Below are positions 17,223-28,238 of a DNA stretch of 64,000 nt, piece by piece (the first letter of the stretch is position 1; each line of letters begins with the position of its first letter). Made by a program: the position numbers and the translations under genes. Source of the DNA: an uncultured Actinomycetes bacterium (lineage in GTDB: Bacteria; Actinomycetota; Actinomycetes; S36-B12; UBA10799); contig CAMPEQ010000007.1 of NCBI GenBank assembly GCA_946803585.1, forward strand, positions 501,336 through 565,335, read 5' to 3'. The notes below the pieces were generated by a model. It was not told the DNA's origin, did no database searches, and worked only from the letters and a program-made list of their open reading frames with translations.

Positions 17223-19379
17223 TTACTTAACCCTGACCCGAAGCTTCGTCTTGAGCTTCTTCACTTCGGCGTTAGCGGGCGCTCTGAGTTTGAGTTTGCA
17301 TATCCCGACTCGCTTTCCCTTCACCTTCCACTTCTTCTTCCCTTGCTTCACCAAGCAAATGCGCTTCTTCTTCGACACCACCGTGAGCGGTTGACCGGAG
17401 TCGGTTAGCTTAGAAATCCGAAGGACCCGACCCCGCTTGAGTTTGCGCTTCACCGAACCGATTTCTTGCTTTGTTTTGGTGGGGGTCGTATTCGTTGGTG
17501 AGGTTGGCAGCGTTGACGGTTCTCCAGCCGGGGCCGCTGGGACGTAACCGGTGATTTCGACGGATTGACTGACACCGCTGCCGAGCGAATCACGCGCACT
17601 AATAACCACCGAGTCGACGTCGTCGGTGTTAGCTACCGTGACGTACCCAGTTGTTCCGTCAAAGGCTGACTCTCCGAGGATCTGCTCGTCGTTTGATAGG
17701 GCTGTAGCGGAATAGCTCGTTGCTCCACCGCTCGGTGGAGTAAACGTGACACCAATGGTTGTCGAGTCGTACACGCCGGCGAGGGCCGCGACCACACCTG
17801 AGGGAGGTGTCACGACATCAAGGAGTGCGGCCAGATCCAGTGCCCCAGTCCCGCAGCTGAACTGGGCATTACATCGATAGTTACCGAAGGCACTGTTCTG
17901 CATGAACGTCGACGATGAGCTCTTCAGCGCAGCTTCGACCTCACTGGGGGTGGCGCTGGGCTGATAGGTCAGGTACAGCGCGACGGCACCCGCGACATGC
18001 GGTGTGGCCATCGACGTTCCCTGATACCACGCGTAGTCAGGATCCTCCGGCTCCGTCGTCCCCGTATTCAGAGTCGAGAGAACCATCGATTGGTACCCGA
18101 AATCCCGGTTACCCCCCGGAGCCGCGAGATCAACCGCTGATCCGTAGTTGCTGTACGACGCACGCGATCCGTACGGACCGATTGCAGCCACGGTCACGAC
18201 GTCCCTACAGTTAGCTGGAAAGAAACTCGACGCCGAGATATCGGAGTTGCCGGCAGCGACCACGATTGTCGAACCGCGCGCCGTCGCGGCGTCGATCGCC
18301 GTCTGAACATAGCTTGGGCAGTTTCCAACACCACCGAGGGACATGTTGATGACTTTCGCCGGTGTCGCATTTACGGGCAAGTGGGATACTGAACCGCCTG
18401 ATGCCCAAGTGATTCCGTCAGCGATATCCGCACCGTTTCCGCCGCATTGCGCAAGGACTCGGACGGCTTGAATTTTGGCATCGTCGACGATTCCAGAGAT
18501 ACCCAACTCGTTATTCCGCGTTGCCCCTATGGTTCCGGCGACATGGGTTCCGTGCCAGCTACTACTGTCAATCTCGCAGGCGTCGGGGTCGGAATTCCAG
18601 TCTCCCTCGTCTGCCGGGTTCGCGTCACGCGCGTTGCCATCGCGTGCCCGTGACGCACTCGAAACCATGTCGTAGCCAGCGACCCACCGGCCATTAAGAT
18701 CTGGATGTGACGTCGATCCGGTGTCCAATACCGCAATGGTCGGTGACGCGGAGCTACCTGGTTCCTGCACCCAGCCATACCGAGCGTTAATGCCGACGAT
18801 CTTGCTGTCGTCTTCGCTTGTGAGGCTACCGTTTGACCAAAGTGACCACTGATCCTCGTAATAGGGATCGTTCGGGGTTGCTACCGGGCCACCTCCTTGA
18901 GCTGGGAATACCCGCAAATTGGGTTCGGCGCTCACCACTTGGGGATCTTCCAAGATCTTCTGCGATAGTCGCTCAGCCTTAGCTTCGGATACCGGCTTTG
19001 GAAGCTCGATGGTACGAAATCCGTCATCGAGGCGGTTGCCCTTCTCAGCAGCTTTGCCGAGAACATCACTTCCCGTGGCTAGCCCGTCTTTCTGTTCAAC
19101 GGGCGCGCCCTGCGCGTACTTGACTACCAACTCCTCGACGGGCGCAGGCTTGAAGTCTGATGCGCTGGGCACGTCGAACGGGTCAGCCCTAAGCTCGCCA
19201 GCAGGAACGCCATTCAACGGTGCGCCAAGCGAAACAGAACTGTGCGATAACGCCGCGCTAGGGATGGCGGTCGCTGGGACCACCGCAGCCACGAGCAGTC
19301 CAGTCGCACTCGCCGCGACCAGTGCCCGCCCCACTAGCCGCCGAAATCGGCCCGTTTGATTGCGGGATACGCACCTCAT
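17223..19379 (-). CDS. Secreted S8 (subtilisin-like) serine peptidase with basic C-terminal domain
   Basis: Signal peptide; TIAVLDTGSTSHPDL, WHGTHVAGTIGA and GTSMATPHVAGAVAL carry Asp/His/Ser. Lys-rich C-terminal region. Confidence 0.93.
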   Translation of the reverse strand: MRCVSRNQTGRFRRLVGRALVAASATGLLVAAVVPATAIPSAALSHSSVSLGAPLNGVPAGELRADPFDVPSASDFKPAPVEELVVKYAQGAPVEQKDGLATGSDVLGKAAEKGNRLDDGFRTIELPKPVSEAKAERLSQKILEDPQVVSAEPNLRVFPAQGGGPVATPNDPYYEDQWSLWSNGSLTSEDDSKIVGINARYGWVQEPGSSASPTIAVLDTGSTSHPDLNGRWVAGYDMVSSASRARDGNARDANPADEGDWNSDPDACEIDSSSWHGTHVAGTIGATRNNELGISGIVDDAKIQAVRVLAQCGGNGADIADGITWASGGSVSHLPVNATPAKVINMSLGGVGNCPSYVQTAIDAATARGSTIVVAAGNSDISASSFFPANCRDVVTVAAIGPYGSRASYSNYGSAVDLAAPGGNRDFGYQSMVLSTLNTGTTEPEDPDYAWYQGTSMATPHVAGAVALYLTYQPSATPSEVEAALKSSSSTFMQNSAFGNYRCNAQFSCGTGALDLAALLDVVTPPSGVVAALAGVYDSTTIGVTFTPPSGGATSYSATALSNDEQILGESAFDGTTGYVTVANTDDVDSVVISARDSLGSGVSQSVEITGYVPAAPAGEPSTLPTSPTNTTPTKTKQEIGSVKRKLKRGRVLRISKLTDSGQPLTVVSKKKRICLVKQGKKKWKVKGKRVGICKLKLRAPANAEVKKLKTKLRVRVK

Positions 19380-19506
19380 CTCGGACCTCTCGCTGCGTAG
19401 GTCCTCCTATCTTCGCTGCCAGGAGACCGGGACGTCGATCACCAGGTGGAGAATTCACCCGTTCGCGCACTTGGCAGCTAGCTCCGGCCGCTATGCCTAA
19501 TACCGG

Positions 19507-21342
19507 CTACCGGCCTCGGAGGGCCTGACCCAGTCCCGAAGCCCGCCGAGAACGTCGATTGATCGCGGCAACTAGCGATGCCCTAGACCCGACGACGATC
19601 ACTCGATCTGTCGCCCGCGTCACTGCGGTGTAGAGCAGCTCGCGACTCAACACATGTGATTCATGATGGGGAAGGACGACGACGACAGTTCCGAACTGTG
19701 AACCTTGGCTCTTGTGTACGGTACTGGCGAAGGCGGTCGTGACGTGTCCCAAGCGGGTCGGCACTACGCGAAGCGGCGTGGGCTCACGCTCGAAGACCGC
19801 TACCTCGCCATCCACCGAATCCGCAACGATGACAGCACTGTCTCCGTTAAACACACCGAGCTGGTAGTCGTTCTCGGTGACCATCAGCGGCCGCCCGAGG
19901 AACCAACCGTTGGGATCGTGGCCGATTGACCGGTGGCTGGCCAACGATGAGAATGCGTGCGCGTTCCACAACGCCACCCCCGCTGGTCCTTCGCGATGCG
20001 CACAGAGAACGCGAGCCTGGCTCACTGCATGGCTCGCCCCAGCAGCATCACCTTCTTCTGCGTGATCAATGAGTGAGAGCCAATGCGGTTCAAGTTCCGC
20101 GAGCGCCACCGCCCTGGCCGTGGATGTATCGGCGTCTTCGGCGGTCTCGCACCATCCGATCGAAGGGGAATCACTTCGCATCAGCTCCTCAGCCGCATCC
20201 GAATCACCGACGAGTATCGCCTCCGCCAGACCCGCGATCTCCCCACCGAATCGATGTACTCGGGTAAGGACGACAACGCCGATACCCTTGTCACTGGCCT
20301 TAGCTGGACCCACGATATCGCCGAAAATGGAGCCAGCATCGACCGATGCCAGCTGTCGCGGATCACCCACCAGCACGACTCGGGCCTCTGGCCGAACGGC
20401 ATCAAGGAGCTGATCCATGAGCGCCAAACTGATCATCGAGCACTCATCAACGATCACGACGTCGTGAGGAAGCGGGTTACCGCTGTGGTGGCGAAATCTG
20501 CTGCGATTACCTGGCTGCCATCCAAGTAGGCGATGCAGTGTCGAAGCCTGGATTGTCTCCATGTACTTCGCACCTTCTTCATCACCGGAGAGTCCCGCGG
20601 CCGCCCCTTGCACCGCCTCCTGTAACCGCGCAGCAGCTCGACCTGTGGGCGCGCTCAATGCAATCATCGGATGAACGATCGGGCTCGATGCAAGCTGAGT
20701 TGTGAGGGCGGCGACCACTTTGGCAATCGTCGTCGTCTTACCTGTGCCCGGCCCGCCGGCGATCACGGCAAGTGACTTCGTCACCGCCGTCTCTACCGCA
20801 TCGCGTTGATTCGGGTCGAAGTCCGTCTGAAAGAGCCTCGAGAGTGACTCCTGAAGCAGCACATCATCAACTTCTACTTCTCGAGCCCGACGGCTCTGAA
20901 TCGCGGCGAGCAAATGGTCCTCGTGGCGAACGTATCGATCCAGGTAGAGCAGGGTCCCGCGCAGCGTAATTGGCGGATCAACGCTTTGCGTCAGTGGACT
21001 GCGAGCTACTAGCTGACACCATTCTTGTGGCTGCGGCCATTGCAACGGCTCGACAGCAAGCTCATCGTCCGCAACCTCTCCGACTGTTGTGTCCGAACCG
21101 ATTAGTGCCGTAGTTTCCAGGTCCAGGCACACACTCCCCGCACGAGTCTGGGCGACCAAAAGGGCAACGGCTAGGAGGACTTCTTGGTCATGCTCACCGA
21201 GTGCTCGGCCCAGATTGGTAGCGACATGGATATCAGTTGATTCGATCACTCCAGCTCTATTGAAGTCAGCGAGAACTCCACTTACGCCCTGCGCGCGCCG
21301 GTAGTCAGTGGAAGCCACCGACCTGAACCCACCTGCACTCAT
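19507..21342 (-). CDS. recD: Exodeoxyribonuclease V alpha subunit RecD
   Basis: Walker A VIAGGPGTGKTTTIAKVVAAL, DECSMISLALMDQLL, LTRVHRFGGEIAGLAEAI, TVHKSQGSQF. Confidence 0.93.
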   Translation of the reverse strand: MSAGGFRSVASTDYRRAQGVSGVLADFNRAGVIESTDIHVATNLGRALGEHDQEVLLAVALLVAQTRAGSVCLDLETTALIGSDTTVGEVADDELAVEPLQWPQPQEWCQLVARSPLTQSVDPPITLRGTLLYLDRYVRHEDHLLAAIQSRRAREVEVDDVLLQESLSRLFQTDFDPNQRDAVETAVTKSLAVIAGGPGTGKTTTIAKVVAALTTQLASSPIVHPMIALSAPTGRAAARLQEAVQGAAAGLSGDEEGAKYMETIQASTLHRLLGWQPGNRSRFRHHSGNPLPHDVVIVDECSMISLALMDQLLDAVRPEARVVLVGDPRQLASVDAGSIFGDIVGPAKASDKGIGVVVLTRVHRFGGEIAGLAEAILVGDSDAAEELMRSDSPSIGWCETAEDADTSTARAVALAELEPHWLSLIDHAEEGDAAGASHAVSQARVLCAHREGPAGVALWNAHAFSSLASHRSIGHDPNGWFLGRPLMVTENDYQLGVFNGDSAVIVADSVDGEVAVFEREPTPLRVVPTRLGHVTTAFASTVHKSQGSQFGTVVVVLPHHESHVLSRELLYTAVTRATDRVIVVGSRASLVAAINRRSRRASGLGQALRGR

Positions 21343-24300
21343 AGCGACTCACCTGTCCGAATTAGTTCTGATAGCGCGACGACGATGCGAGCCGTCGGCT
21401 GCCATGAGTAGATTCCGCACGGCTGGCCTCGGTATGCAGGATTGTCCGAGCCGAACATCCCTCGAACAAACAGATACTTGACCGGTCCAAGATTGACTTC
21501 GGGGTCGTACCCAGGAAGCCGGACGCTGAGCATGCGATGTAGCGCGACGTTGTAGAGCAGGAACTGCAACGGATAGTTGGCGGAGAACACCGCCTGCTCA
21601 ACTGCTTCTGGCCGGTAGTCCCAGGCGCTGAGGTCGACTCCGCCAAGCCGGTTGGTCTTGTAGTCGATGACGCTAAATCGCGGCTCGCTGGTGCCACCTC
21701 GTGTGCGCAATACGAGGTCGATACTTCCGCTAAGGAATCCGTGGACATCCCTATCGAGATCGGGATTTGCGAGAAACGGAAGGTACCCCCGTAGGCGATC
21801 GTCAGCAGACAACTCTCGATCGAGTAGTTCTCGAACTGCTGCGGTATTGAACTCACCTGTTGGGGTATTTCCGCCAGCGAGCGGATACTCGAAGTCCATC
21901 TCGTCGAGTCGGTCTTGCCTCGTGACATCAGCCAAGCTGATATTCGCCAAGTCCTGGCCCAGTGGAGTTTGAATCGCCGCCACGAGACCGGCAACTAGCG
22001 CAGTCGGCTGCTCGAGAGTGATCGCCCACCTTCGCATCGCGGCAGTGGTCTCGTCGGCGACTTCTACGGAAAGCTGGTCAGCTGCGAAGTCAACGTTCTC
22101 GAAGATCGAATGCACGAAGCTACCGAAGGTCGCACCACCCGCAATGTCGGCTAGCAGGGACCTCCGAGTTCGTAGTACCTCGTCTGACTCGTGCATCTGG
22201 AAACGACCTAGTTCCGAGTAAGGAAGCGACACCTCCATATCGCTCTCGTCCTCAACCGCGCTGACGTCTGGTTCTGCGACTCGGAACCCCCCGGCCCCGC
22301 CGTGGGCCACAGCGGTAAGGCCGCTGAATGAAGTGCGACCCCATCCTCCGTCGATGGTCCGCTGGAAACTATTCACCCGCGGACCCTCATTCAAGCCACG
22401 GTCTCTCGCCAGGTTCGCAGAGTCGGCGCTTGGCTTCCAACTCGTTTGTTCAGGCTGCCGATCGACAATCGTCACGTCGATCGTTGGGTTCTGCTCTGCT
22501 AGGAGGCGAAGTCGGTCCGCGGGCCCATCTGCATAGATATGGGAAACGACGCCGGCTAGCGGCGAAAGGTGAGAGTCATAGCCATCCGCCCACCAAACCA
22601 CCAACTCGTGGCGCGCGCGAGTCATCGCGACGTACGCCTGCCGCAGCCCCTCCCCTTGGGCTTCAGCCATCGAGTCGCGCTTCGCGTCGCGGAATCCCTC
22701 TGACCTGCTTCCTCCGACAAAGAGCTCCCGGCCGCCGCCTCGGTGGTAGTAGAAGGTCTCTTGGTTCTTGGGTACGACTGGCGCGGTCCAGAGGAATGGA
22801 CAATAGACAAGATCAAACTCTAGTCCCTTGGCAGCGTGGATAGTTATGACCTGAACCGCCTCAGCGTCGGACTCCAACCTCCGCGAACGCTCATCTGAAT
22901 CGGTCGAGGTCGTCGCCTCGTCTATTCGCTGGGTCAACCAGCTTGCGAGAGCTGCAGCTGAGGCCCTGGTCGATGTCTCGTACTCATGGACAAGTTCCAC
23001 GACCTGGTCAAGATCTGTCAGGGCTCTTTCGCCGTCTTGTTGAGCTAGCAGCCGCGTCAGTAGGCCGTATCTCGACTTAATCGACGCGAAGACCCCCGCG
23101 ATTCCGTCATGTTCGAGGTCGTGAGCCCAATCGGTCACTCGACGGCTGAGTCCTCCTAGCTCTTGGTCAGTCGCACTGGCCAATCGCGCCGTAGACCAAC
23201 CAATCAAGCTGCTGATCGCTAGGCGGTGCAGGGTCGGCGTGGAACTGGGACGGTCAAGCGCAAGCAGGAGTCGCTTCACATCATCGGCCGCCTGGGTTGC
23301 GAACACGCTACGACTACCCCGAACCACCGCGGGTACGCCACACGCGGTGAGCGCGTCGCGAACTTGGTCTGCATCGCGGTTCCTACCAACGAGGACAGCG
23401 ATCTCGCGAGGGACGGCGCGCTTGTCTGTGAGTGCCGTGACAATATCGGCCGCGACGTCACGCGAGATTAGTTCAATTCCCGCGTTCTTCTCCACCGCCC
23501 CCCTACTGGTTCGCTTAACCTGCGTCTGATCTGTCGTCATCCGAATACGCAGCGGAATTGATCGGTTCTTCTGCTGGTCTGGATTCACTGCCGATGTCAC
23601 TTGCCGATACTGAATGCTTGGGTCACCTAACTGCAATGAGCCAAATACTGCGTTAAGCGCTCTCACGAGACCGTCGTCCGTGCGGTAGTTACGGGTGAGA
23701 CTCCATCTCGAATCCGCTTGGTTGACTGCCGCCAAATAGGCGTAGATATCGGCTCCTCGAAACGCGTAGATCGCTTGTTTAGGATCACCGATCAGCAAGA
23801 GCCGGCAGCCGCCGCCGCCAAACGCATCTCTGAGCACATCCCACTGAGAGGTATCAGTGTCCTGAAACTCGTCGACCAGCACGATCGGATAGCGCTTCGC
23901 CAACAACTCGCGAGCCAGTGGCCCTCGCTGTTGGTCTTGGACTGCGGCCTTAAGGCGGCCGATCTGGTCACTAAAAGACATCTTGCCGGATACCCGCTTA
24001 CGGTGATTGATGAGTCGCCGCGCGTCTTGGGCGAGTACAGAACGAACCGTCGCGACGTCATCGGGAAGACCCATCGCTGGCGGGACGATCTCTGCATCCC
24101 ATTGATCAGTTGCTGCCGACACAACAGCTTGGGCCGCCGCGACAGTGATTGGCGCAAGCAGGTCTATGTCCTGACCCTGACCGAATCGCTTTGCGTAGAG
24201 GTCTGCGGCAGCTTCCTGCGCAAGCTCTGAGAGGTCGGTCTGAAACTCCGGTCTAAGTTCCGCATCGCCAGCTAGCCCAAGCTCGGAGAGTGCCGCATCG

Positions 24301-24707
24301 CAAAAGCCATGGGTGGTCGTAATCGTCGCCGAGTCAAAATCGGATACCGCGGCCGAAAGGTACGCGCGGCGGATTCGGATCTGTTCAGCTGTCCCATCGA
24401 GGAGCGCAGCAAGAACATCATCGTCATTGGAGCCTGTCTCATCCTTCGAGTCACCAGCTACGTGACTGTCGATCTTCTCAACACTGGATACCAGCCGGTC
24501 TCTGATGCGCTTACGCAGCTCGCCAGTCGCGGCCACGGTGAAGGTGATAATCAGGAAGTCCTCGATCGAAGTCCCCTCGGCAACGAACCGGGTGACTAAT
24601 CCGGCGATCGCGTAGGTTTTGCCAGTACCCGCACTGGCCTCCAACAGGGTCACGCCGGGGGCTGGGAGTTCACCCTTGAGTGAGAAGCTACCGCTACCTT
24701 GATCCAT
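21339..24707 (-). CDS. recB: Exodeoxyribonuclease V beta subunit RecB
   Basis: LLEASAGTGKTYAIAGLVTRF, LVDEFQDTDTSQW, LLIGDPKQAIYAFRGADI, nuclease motif FSVIDYKTNRLG. 4-bp overlap with recD. Confidence 0.95.
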   Translation of the reverse strand: MDQGSGSFSLKGELPAPGVTLLEASAGTGKTYAIAGLVTRFVAEGTSIEDFLIITFTVAATGELRKRIRDRLVSSVEKIDSHVAGDSKDETGSNDDDVLAALLDGTAEQIRIRRAYLSAAVSDFDSATITTTHGFCDAALSELGLAGDAELRPEFQTDLSELAQEAAADLYAKRFGQGQDIDLLAPITVAAAQAVVSAATDQWDAEIVPPAMGLPDDVATVRSVLAQDARRLINHRKRVSGKMSFSDQIGRLKAAVQDQQRGPLARELLAKRYPIVLVDEFQDTDTSQWDVLRDAFGGGGCRLLLIGDPKQAIYAFRGADIYAYLAAVNQADSRWSLTRNYRTDDGLVRALNAVFGSLQLGDPSIQYRQVTSAVNPDQQKNRSIPLRIRMTTDQTQVKRTSRGAVEKNAGIELISRDVAADIVTALTDKRAVPREIAVLVGRNRDADQVRDALTACGVPAVVRGSRSVFATQAADDVKRLLLALDRPSSTPTLHRLAISSLIGWSTARLASATDQELGGLSRRVTDWAHDLEHDGIAGVFASIKSRYGLLTRLLAQQDGERALTDLDQVVELVHEYETSTRASAAALASWLTQRIDEATTSTDSDERSRRLESDAEAVQVITIHAAKGLEFDLVYCPFLWTAPVVPKNQETFYYHRGGGRELFVGGSRSEGFRDAKRDSMAEAQGEGLRQAYVAMTRARHELVVWWADGYDSHLSPLAGVVSHIYADGPADRLRLLAEQNPTIDVTIVDRQPEQTSWKPSADSANLARDRGLNEGPRVNSFQRTIDGGWGRTSFSGLTAVAHGGAGGFRVAEPDVSAVEDESDMEVSLPYSELGRFQMHESDEVLRTRRSLLADIAGGATFGSFVHSIFENVDFAADQLSVEVADETTAAMRRWAITLEQPTALVAGLVAAIQTPLGQDLANISLADVTRQDRLDEMDFEYPLAGGNTPTGEFNTAAVRELLDRELSADDRLRGYLPFLANPDLDRDVHGFLSGSIDLVLRTRGGTSEPRFSVIDYKTNRLGGVDLSAWDYRPEAVEQAVFSANYPLQFLLYNVALHRMLSVRLPGYDPEVNLGPVKYLFVRGMFGSDNPAYRGQPCGIYSWQPTARIVVALSELIRTGESL

Positions 24708-24709
24708 AA

Positions 24710-27700
24710 CTACACCACAGCTCGAGTGTCATCATGACGCAATAACGGGCCCCAGAACTGATTCGCCAGCTCGAGGACTCGCGGGTTCTCACAAATGTCG
24801 GCAGCACTCACCTGTGGGTAAACCGCCAGGTTGTACGGATCTTGATCTTCTTTTGGGTAGCCGTAATCTGACGTCCATGCGCCTTCGACGGACAGCCTGG
24901 GATTCCTGTGGCCGCGCACGAGCGCCTGCGACGACTCGGGAAACAGCGGAAGTGGTTGCCTCATCCCCGTGAGATACAGGTCCACTAATTCGGAGAGCAT
25001 CGCTCTGGCGTTTTCTGGAGTCCGGAACAAACTCATCGCGGCCGATGATCCGCTCTTGCCCGAGGCCCCGCGACCAATAACCGTCGCGCAGAACTGCACG
25101 TCCGGGTAGCTCGCGGAGAGGGCGAGGAGTCTGATCCAAGCAGCAATACGCGGCTTCGCTTTGGGCGCAGGACCATTCACTTTTGCGAAATGAAGCAGTC
25201 GCGAGAACGAGAAGTCGACTATCTCGCTACCACATAGATTCCCGACGCTGCCGTAGACGAGGACCCCGTTTTCGCACTCGACCCGGACCGCCCTACTCGT
25301 CACCTCACTCTGCCCGCGCCGCAGGCGCACGCGGGCCGCAATCTCCATCACATCGCGATACGCATCTCTGATCTTCTGATCAGCTAGGTGACCGACTGGA
25401 AGTGCCCCCGAGGCCTTCTCCGCCAGGATCCAACGAGTACCGAGTTCGGAAATTGCGGCAGTGTCGTCGATTGCGCTGGCAGCTACCAGCAGTCGCTCGC
25501 AGGCACTCCAGAGTGCTAGGTGGTCTAGATCAAGCGGGAGTTCCTCATCGGTCTCGCGATCGTAGTCCTTCAACCGCACGTTGAGGCGCTGCACAATGAA
25601 GTGCCTCACCGGGTGCTGAAAGAACTCCACCAACTCGTCGGTCGAGATCGCTTCGGACGTGACCGGCGGGAGTTCGGGCTCACCAGCGGGCCAGAATGGG
25701 CTGCGTCGCTGCAGGTCACCGGTTCGTTGTAGAACCCCAGTGAATGCCGCCGAATCGAAACTCCACGGTCGATCTCCGATGAGCGCACCCACCTCAAAGT
25801 TGCGCTTGTCGAACGGCTGCAATGGATGTGAGACAACGACGTCCTCATCTGAGCTCACACCCCTGAGGTGCCGCAGTGAGGTCAGTAACTCAGCAAGTGG
25901 CACCGCTGGCGAGAGACGCTCATTTGTTCGCTCACTGCGGCCCGAGTAGGTGATGATAAGCGAATCCTGAGCCGCGAGGACTGCATCGAGTAGCAACTGC
26001 CTGTCCTCACCTCGAACGTCGTGGTCCCCCACCAATGGCTCGGCTCTGGTGAGGTCGTCACCTAGCGCCCTGCCCTTTCGTGGATAGGCCCCGTCGTCGA
26101 GTCCCAAGAGTGCGACGACGCGGTGCGGTACTGACCGCATCGGGGTGAGAGTGCAAACCGTGATGTCACCGCTGCGGAAGTTGGTTCGTGTCGGGCGCCC
26201 TGACAGCTTCTCGTTGACGACATCGCGGAACTCGTTAAGCGATACTAAGGTGCCTTCTCCCTTACTTCCTGCTTCATCATCGAGCTCCTCGAGTAGCTGG
26301 CGCAACGCAATCGTTTGCCATTCCTGTTCGCCGGGAGCGGCCAATAGATCCTCACTTGCCGACCGGAGGATCTCTAGTCCCTCGCCCACCGTGAACTGCC
26401 CGCAGAGTTTGTCGACGACCTGTCGGAGTCGCGAAAGAAACTCGGAAAGCTTGCCGACCAGGTCAATCTCTGTGCTCGCGACGTCATCGACTGGCCGTAC
26501 TGCGCCGATTACGCGCTGCCCCTCGTCGGCCATCACCACGCCGGCGAGTAGCCGGTCAACCCCAAACTCCCAGGTATTTGCCTCGATTCCCGCGACATCC
26601 CACCGGGCACGGTGCGATGAGTCCAGACCCCATCGGACTCCTGCCTCGGCAGCCCAGTCCTGCATTCGGGTCACGTCATCTCCGGTCAACTCGAAACGTG
26701 CCTGCACCGGCTCGAGTTGAAGAAAGCTGAACACTTGACTGGCTGTACAGCGGGAATCGGCTAGCTCGAGTAACGCACTGAGGGCGGAGACCATTGGATT
26801 AGTCAGCAACACTGACCGATCGGCAATCCGAACCCTCAGCTGATCGAACTGACCAAACACCGCCTTGATGTGCGGCGCATACGTGTCAACATCGGGGCAC
26901 ATGATGACGATATCCCGCGGCTCAAGGGTCGGGTCGCAATTGAGTTGGTGCAGAATCGCGTCGCGCAAGACCTGGACCTGCCGGACTGGTCCATGACAAG
27001 AGTGCACCTGAACCGAGTCATCGACGATCCCTGCAGCGTCATCGGCTTGGGCACGCTCAGACTTCGCATGAGCCGAAATAGCGGTTGGTTCGTTCTGATA
27101 GATCGATTGCTGTAGTCGACCGAGTAGCGTGACGGCCTCACTCCCGGCGGATCCGCCAGCTTCCGCTTGAATGACCGGCCCAGGATGGTACTGATCAATT
27201 GCTGTGACTGCTGCCGTGGCGAGCACAACCTGGAGCTCGCGCGAGTCCCTGCCCCACGATGCCACCAACTCGTTTCGGGCTAGCTCCACGGTCGGGTCCG
27301 CTGCCCGTGTCAAACCCATGCACAGAACCGGAGACTTCCGCCGATCCGTTGCCGATTCGGGCGACGCGACCACCTGGTCCTGCGCGAGTAAGCCCGCGAC
27401 CTGGTCCCATAGAACCCGCGAGGGAGTGAGCGCAAAGAGGTGGACCTCGCGATGGTTTGAGATGGCGCTAAGCACCGACAGCACGCTAGGGGGAAGACGT
27501 GTCAGCCCAAACGCGCTGACACGCGTTGGTAGCGAGAGCGCGGCTGCACCAGCGGCAATCTCCTCAGCGGCAGTGAGTAAGAGCTCCGGAGGGCTAGCGA
27601 CCGCAAGTCTCTGCCTGACCTCCCGCCATAGCTGCGGCTGCCACAGGTCGCGGGAGTCAAGCAACTCACCCGCAGCTCCGACATCCCTCCCCTGGGCCCA

Positions 27701-28168
27701 CGATCTGATCATGTCTGGACGCATCCAGTGATAGGTCGCGAAGAGGTTACGGATGTACTGAAAGGTGGCCACCCGGTCGGTTCGCTGACCACCGCTGCCT
27801 CGCTGCGTATCGATGCGCCCCTGCCTAATCTGGCTTGCGACCAGCTGCATCCAGGGGCTGTCCATGTTCTCATCGACCGCTGAGCCCACCGCCCAGAGCA
27901 GCTCTCCGTTGACCCACGGATCAGTCGAACGATCGCGCCCAGTCGACTCGGCGATCGCTTGCTCAACCAATGCCTGCGGGGACGGGAACTGGATATTTGC
28001 GCTGACTCCCAACCGACTAGCTACGCCCTGAGAAATCCACCGCTCAATACCGCGGCTCGGCACACTCACGACCTCTGGTGTGAGCACATCCGCAGTCGGC
28101 TTGCCGAGAACGCCAACGAGCGCGGACAGCAATGCGCTAGCGCTCTCGCTGCGATGAAGATGGAGCAT
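24710..28168 (-). CDS. recC: Exodeoxyribonuclease V gamma subunit RecC
   Basis: Start MLHLHRSESASALLSAL, VPSRGIERWISQGVASRLGVSANIQFP, MRSVPHRVVALLGLDDGAYPR. Adjacent to recB. Confidence 0.93.
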   Translation of the reverse strand: MLHLHRSESASALLSALVGVLGKPTADVLTPEVVSVPSRGIERWISQGVASRLGVSANIQFPSPQALVEQAIAESTGRDRSTDPWVNGELLWAVGSAVDENMDSPWMQLVASQIRQGRIDTQRGSGGQRTDRVATFQYIRNLFATYHWMRPDMIRSWAQGRDVGAAGELLDSRDLWQPQLWREVRQRLAVASPPELLLTAAEEIAAGAAALSLPTRVSAFGLTRLPPSVLSVLSAISNHREVHLFALTPSRVLWDQVAGLLAQDQVVASPESATDRRKSPVLCMGLTRAADPTVELARNELVASWGRDSRELQVVLATAAVTAIDQYHPGPVIQAEAGGSAGSEAVTLLGRLQQSIYQNEPTAISAHAKSERAQADDAAGIVDDSVQVHSCHGPVRQVQVLRDAILHQLNCDPTLEPRDIVIMCPDVDTYAPHIKAVFGQFDQLRVRIADRSVLLTNPMVSALSALLELADSRCTASQVFSFLQLEPVQARFELTGDDVTRMQDWAAEAGVRWGLDSSHRARWDVAGIEANTWEFGVDRLLAGVVMADEGQRVIGAVRPVDDVASTEIDLVGKLSEFLSRLRQVVDKLCGQFTVGEGLEILRSASEDLLAAPGEQEWQTIALRQLLEELDDEAGSKGEGTLVSLNEFRDVVNEKLSGRPTRTNFRSGDITVCTLTPMRSVPHRVVALLGLDDGAYPRKGRALGDDLTRAEPLVGDHDVRGEDRQLLLDAVLAAQDSLIITYSGRSERTNERLSPAVPLAELLTSLRHLRGVSSDEDVVVSHPLQPFDKRNFEVGALIGDRPWSFDSAAFTGVLQRTGDLQRRSPFWPAGEPELPPVTSEAISTDELVEFFQHPVRHFIVQRLNVRLKDYDRETDEELPLDLDHLALWSACERLLVAASAIDDTAAISELGTRWILAEKASGALPVGHLADQKIRDAYRDVMEIAARVRLRRGQSEVTSRAVRVECENGVLVYGSVGNLCGSEIVDFSFSRLLHFAKVNGPAPKAKPRIAAWIRLLALSASYPDVQFCATVIGRGASGKSGSSAAMSLFRTPENARAMLSELVDLYLTGMRQPLPLFPESSQALVRGHRNPRLSVEGAWTSDYGYPKEDQDPYNLAVYPQVSAADICENPRVLELANQFWGPLLRHDDTRAVV

Positions 28169-28238
28169 TGGTCCCCCGATGATCGTCAATGATCTTCGGT
28201 CAGTATGCGCTCAACGTCTGACAGTTGTGTCGCCGAAG

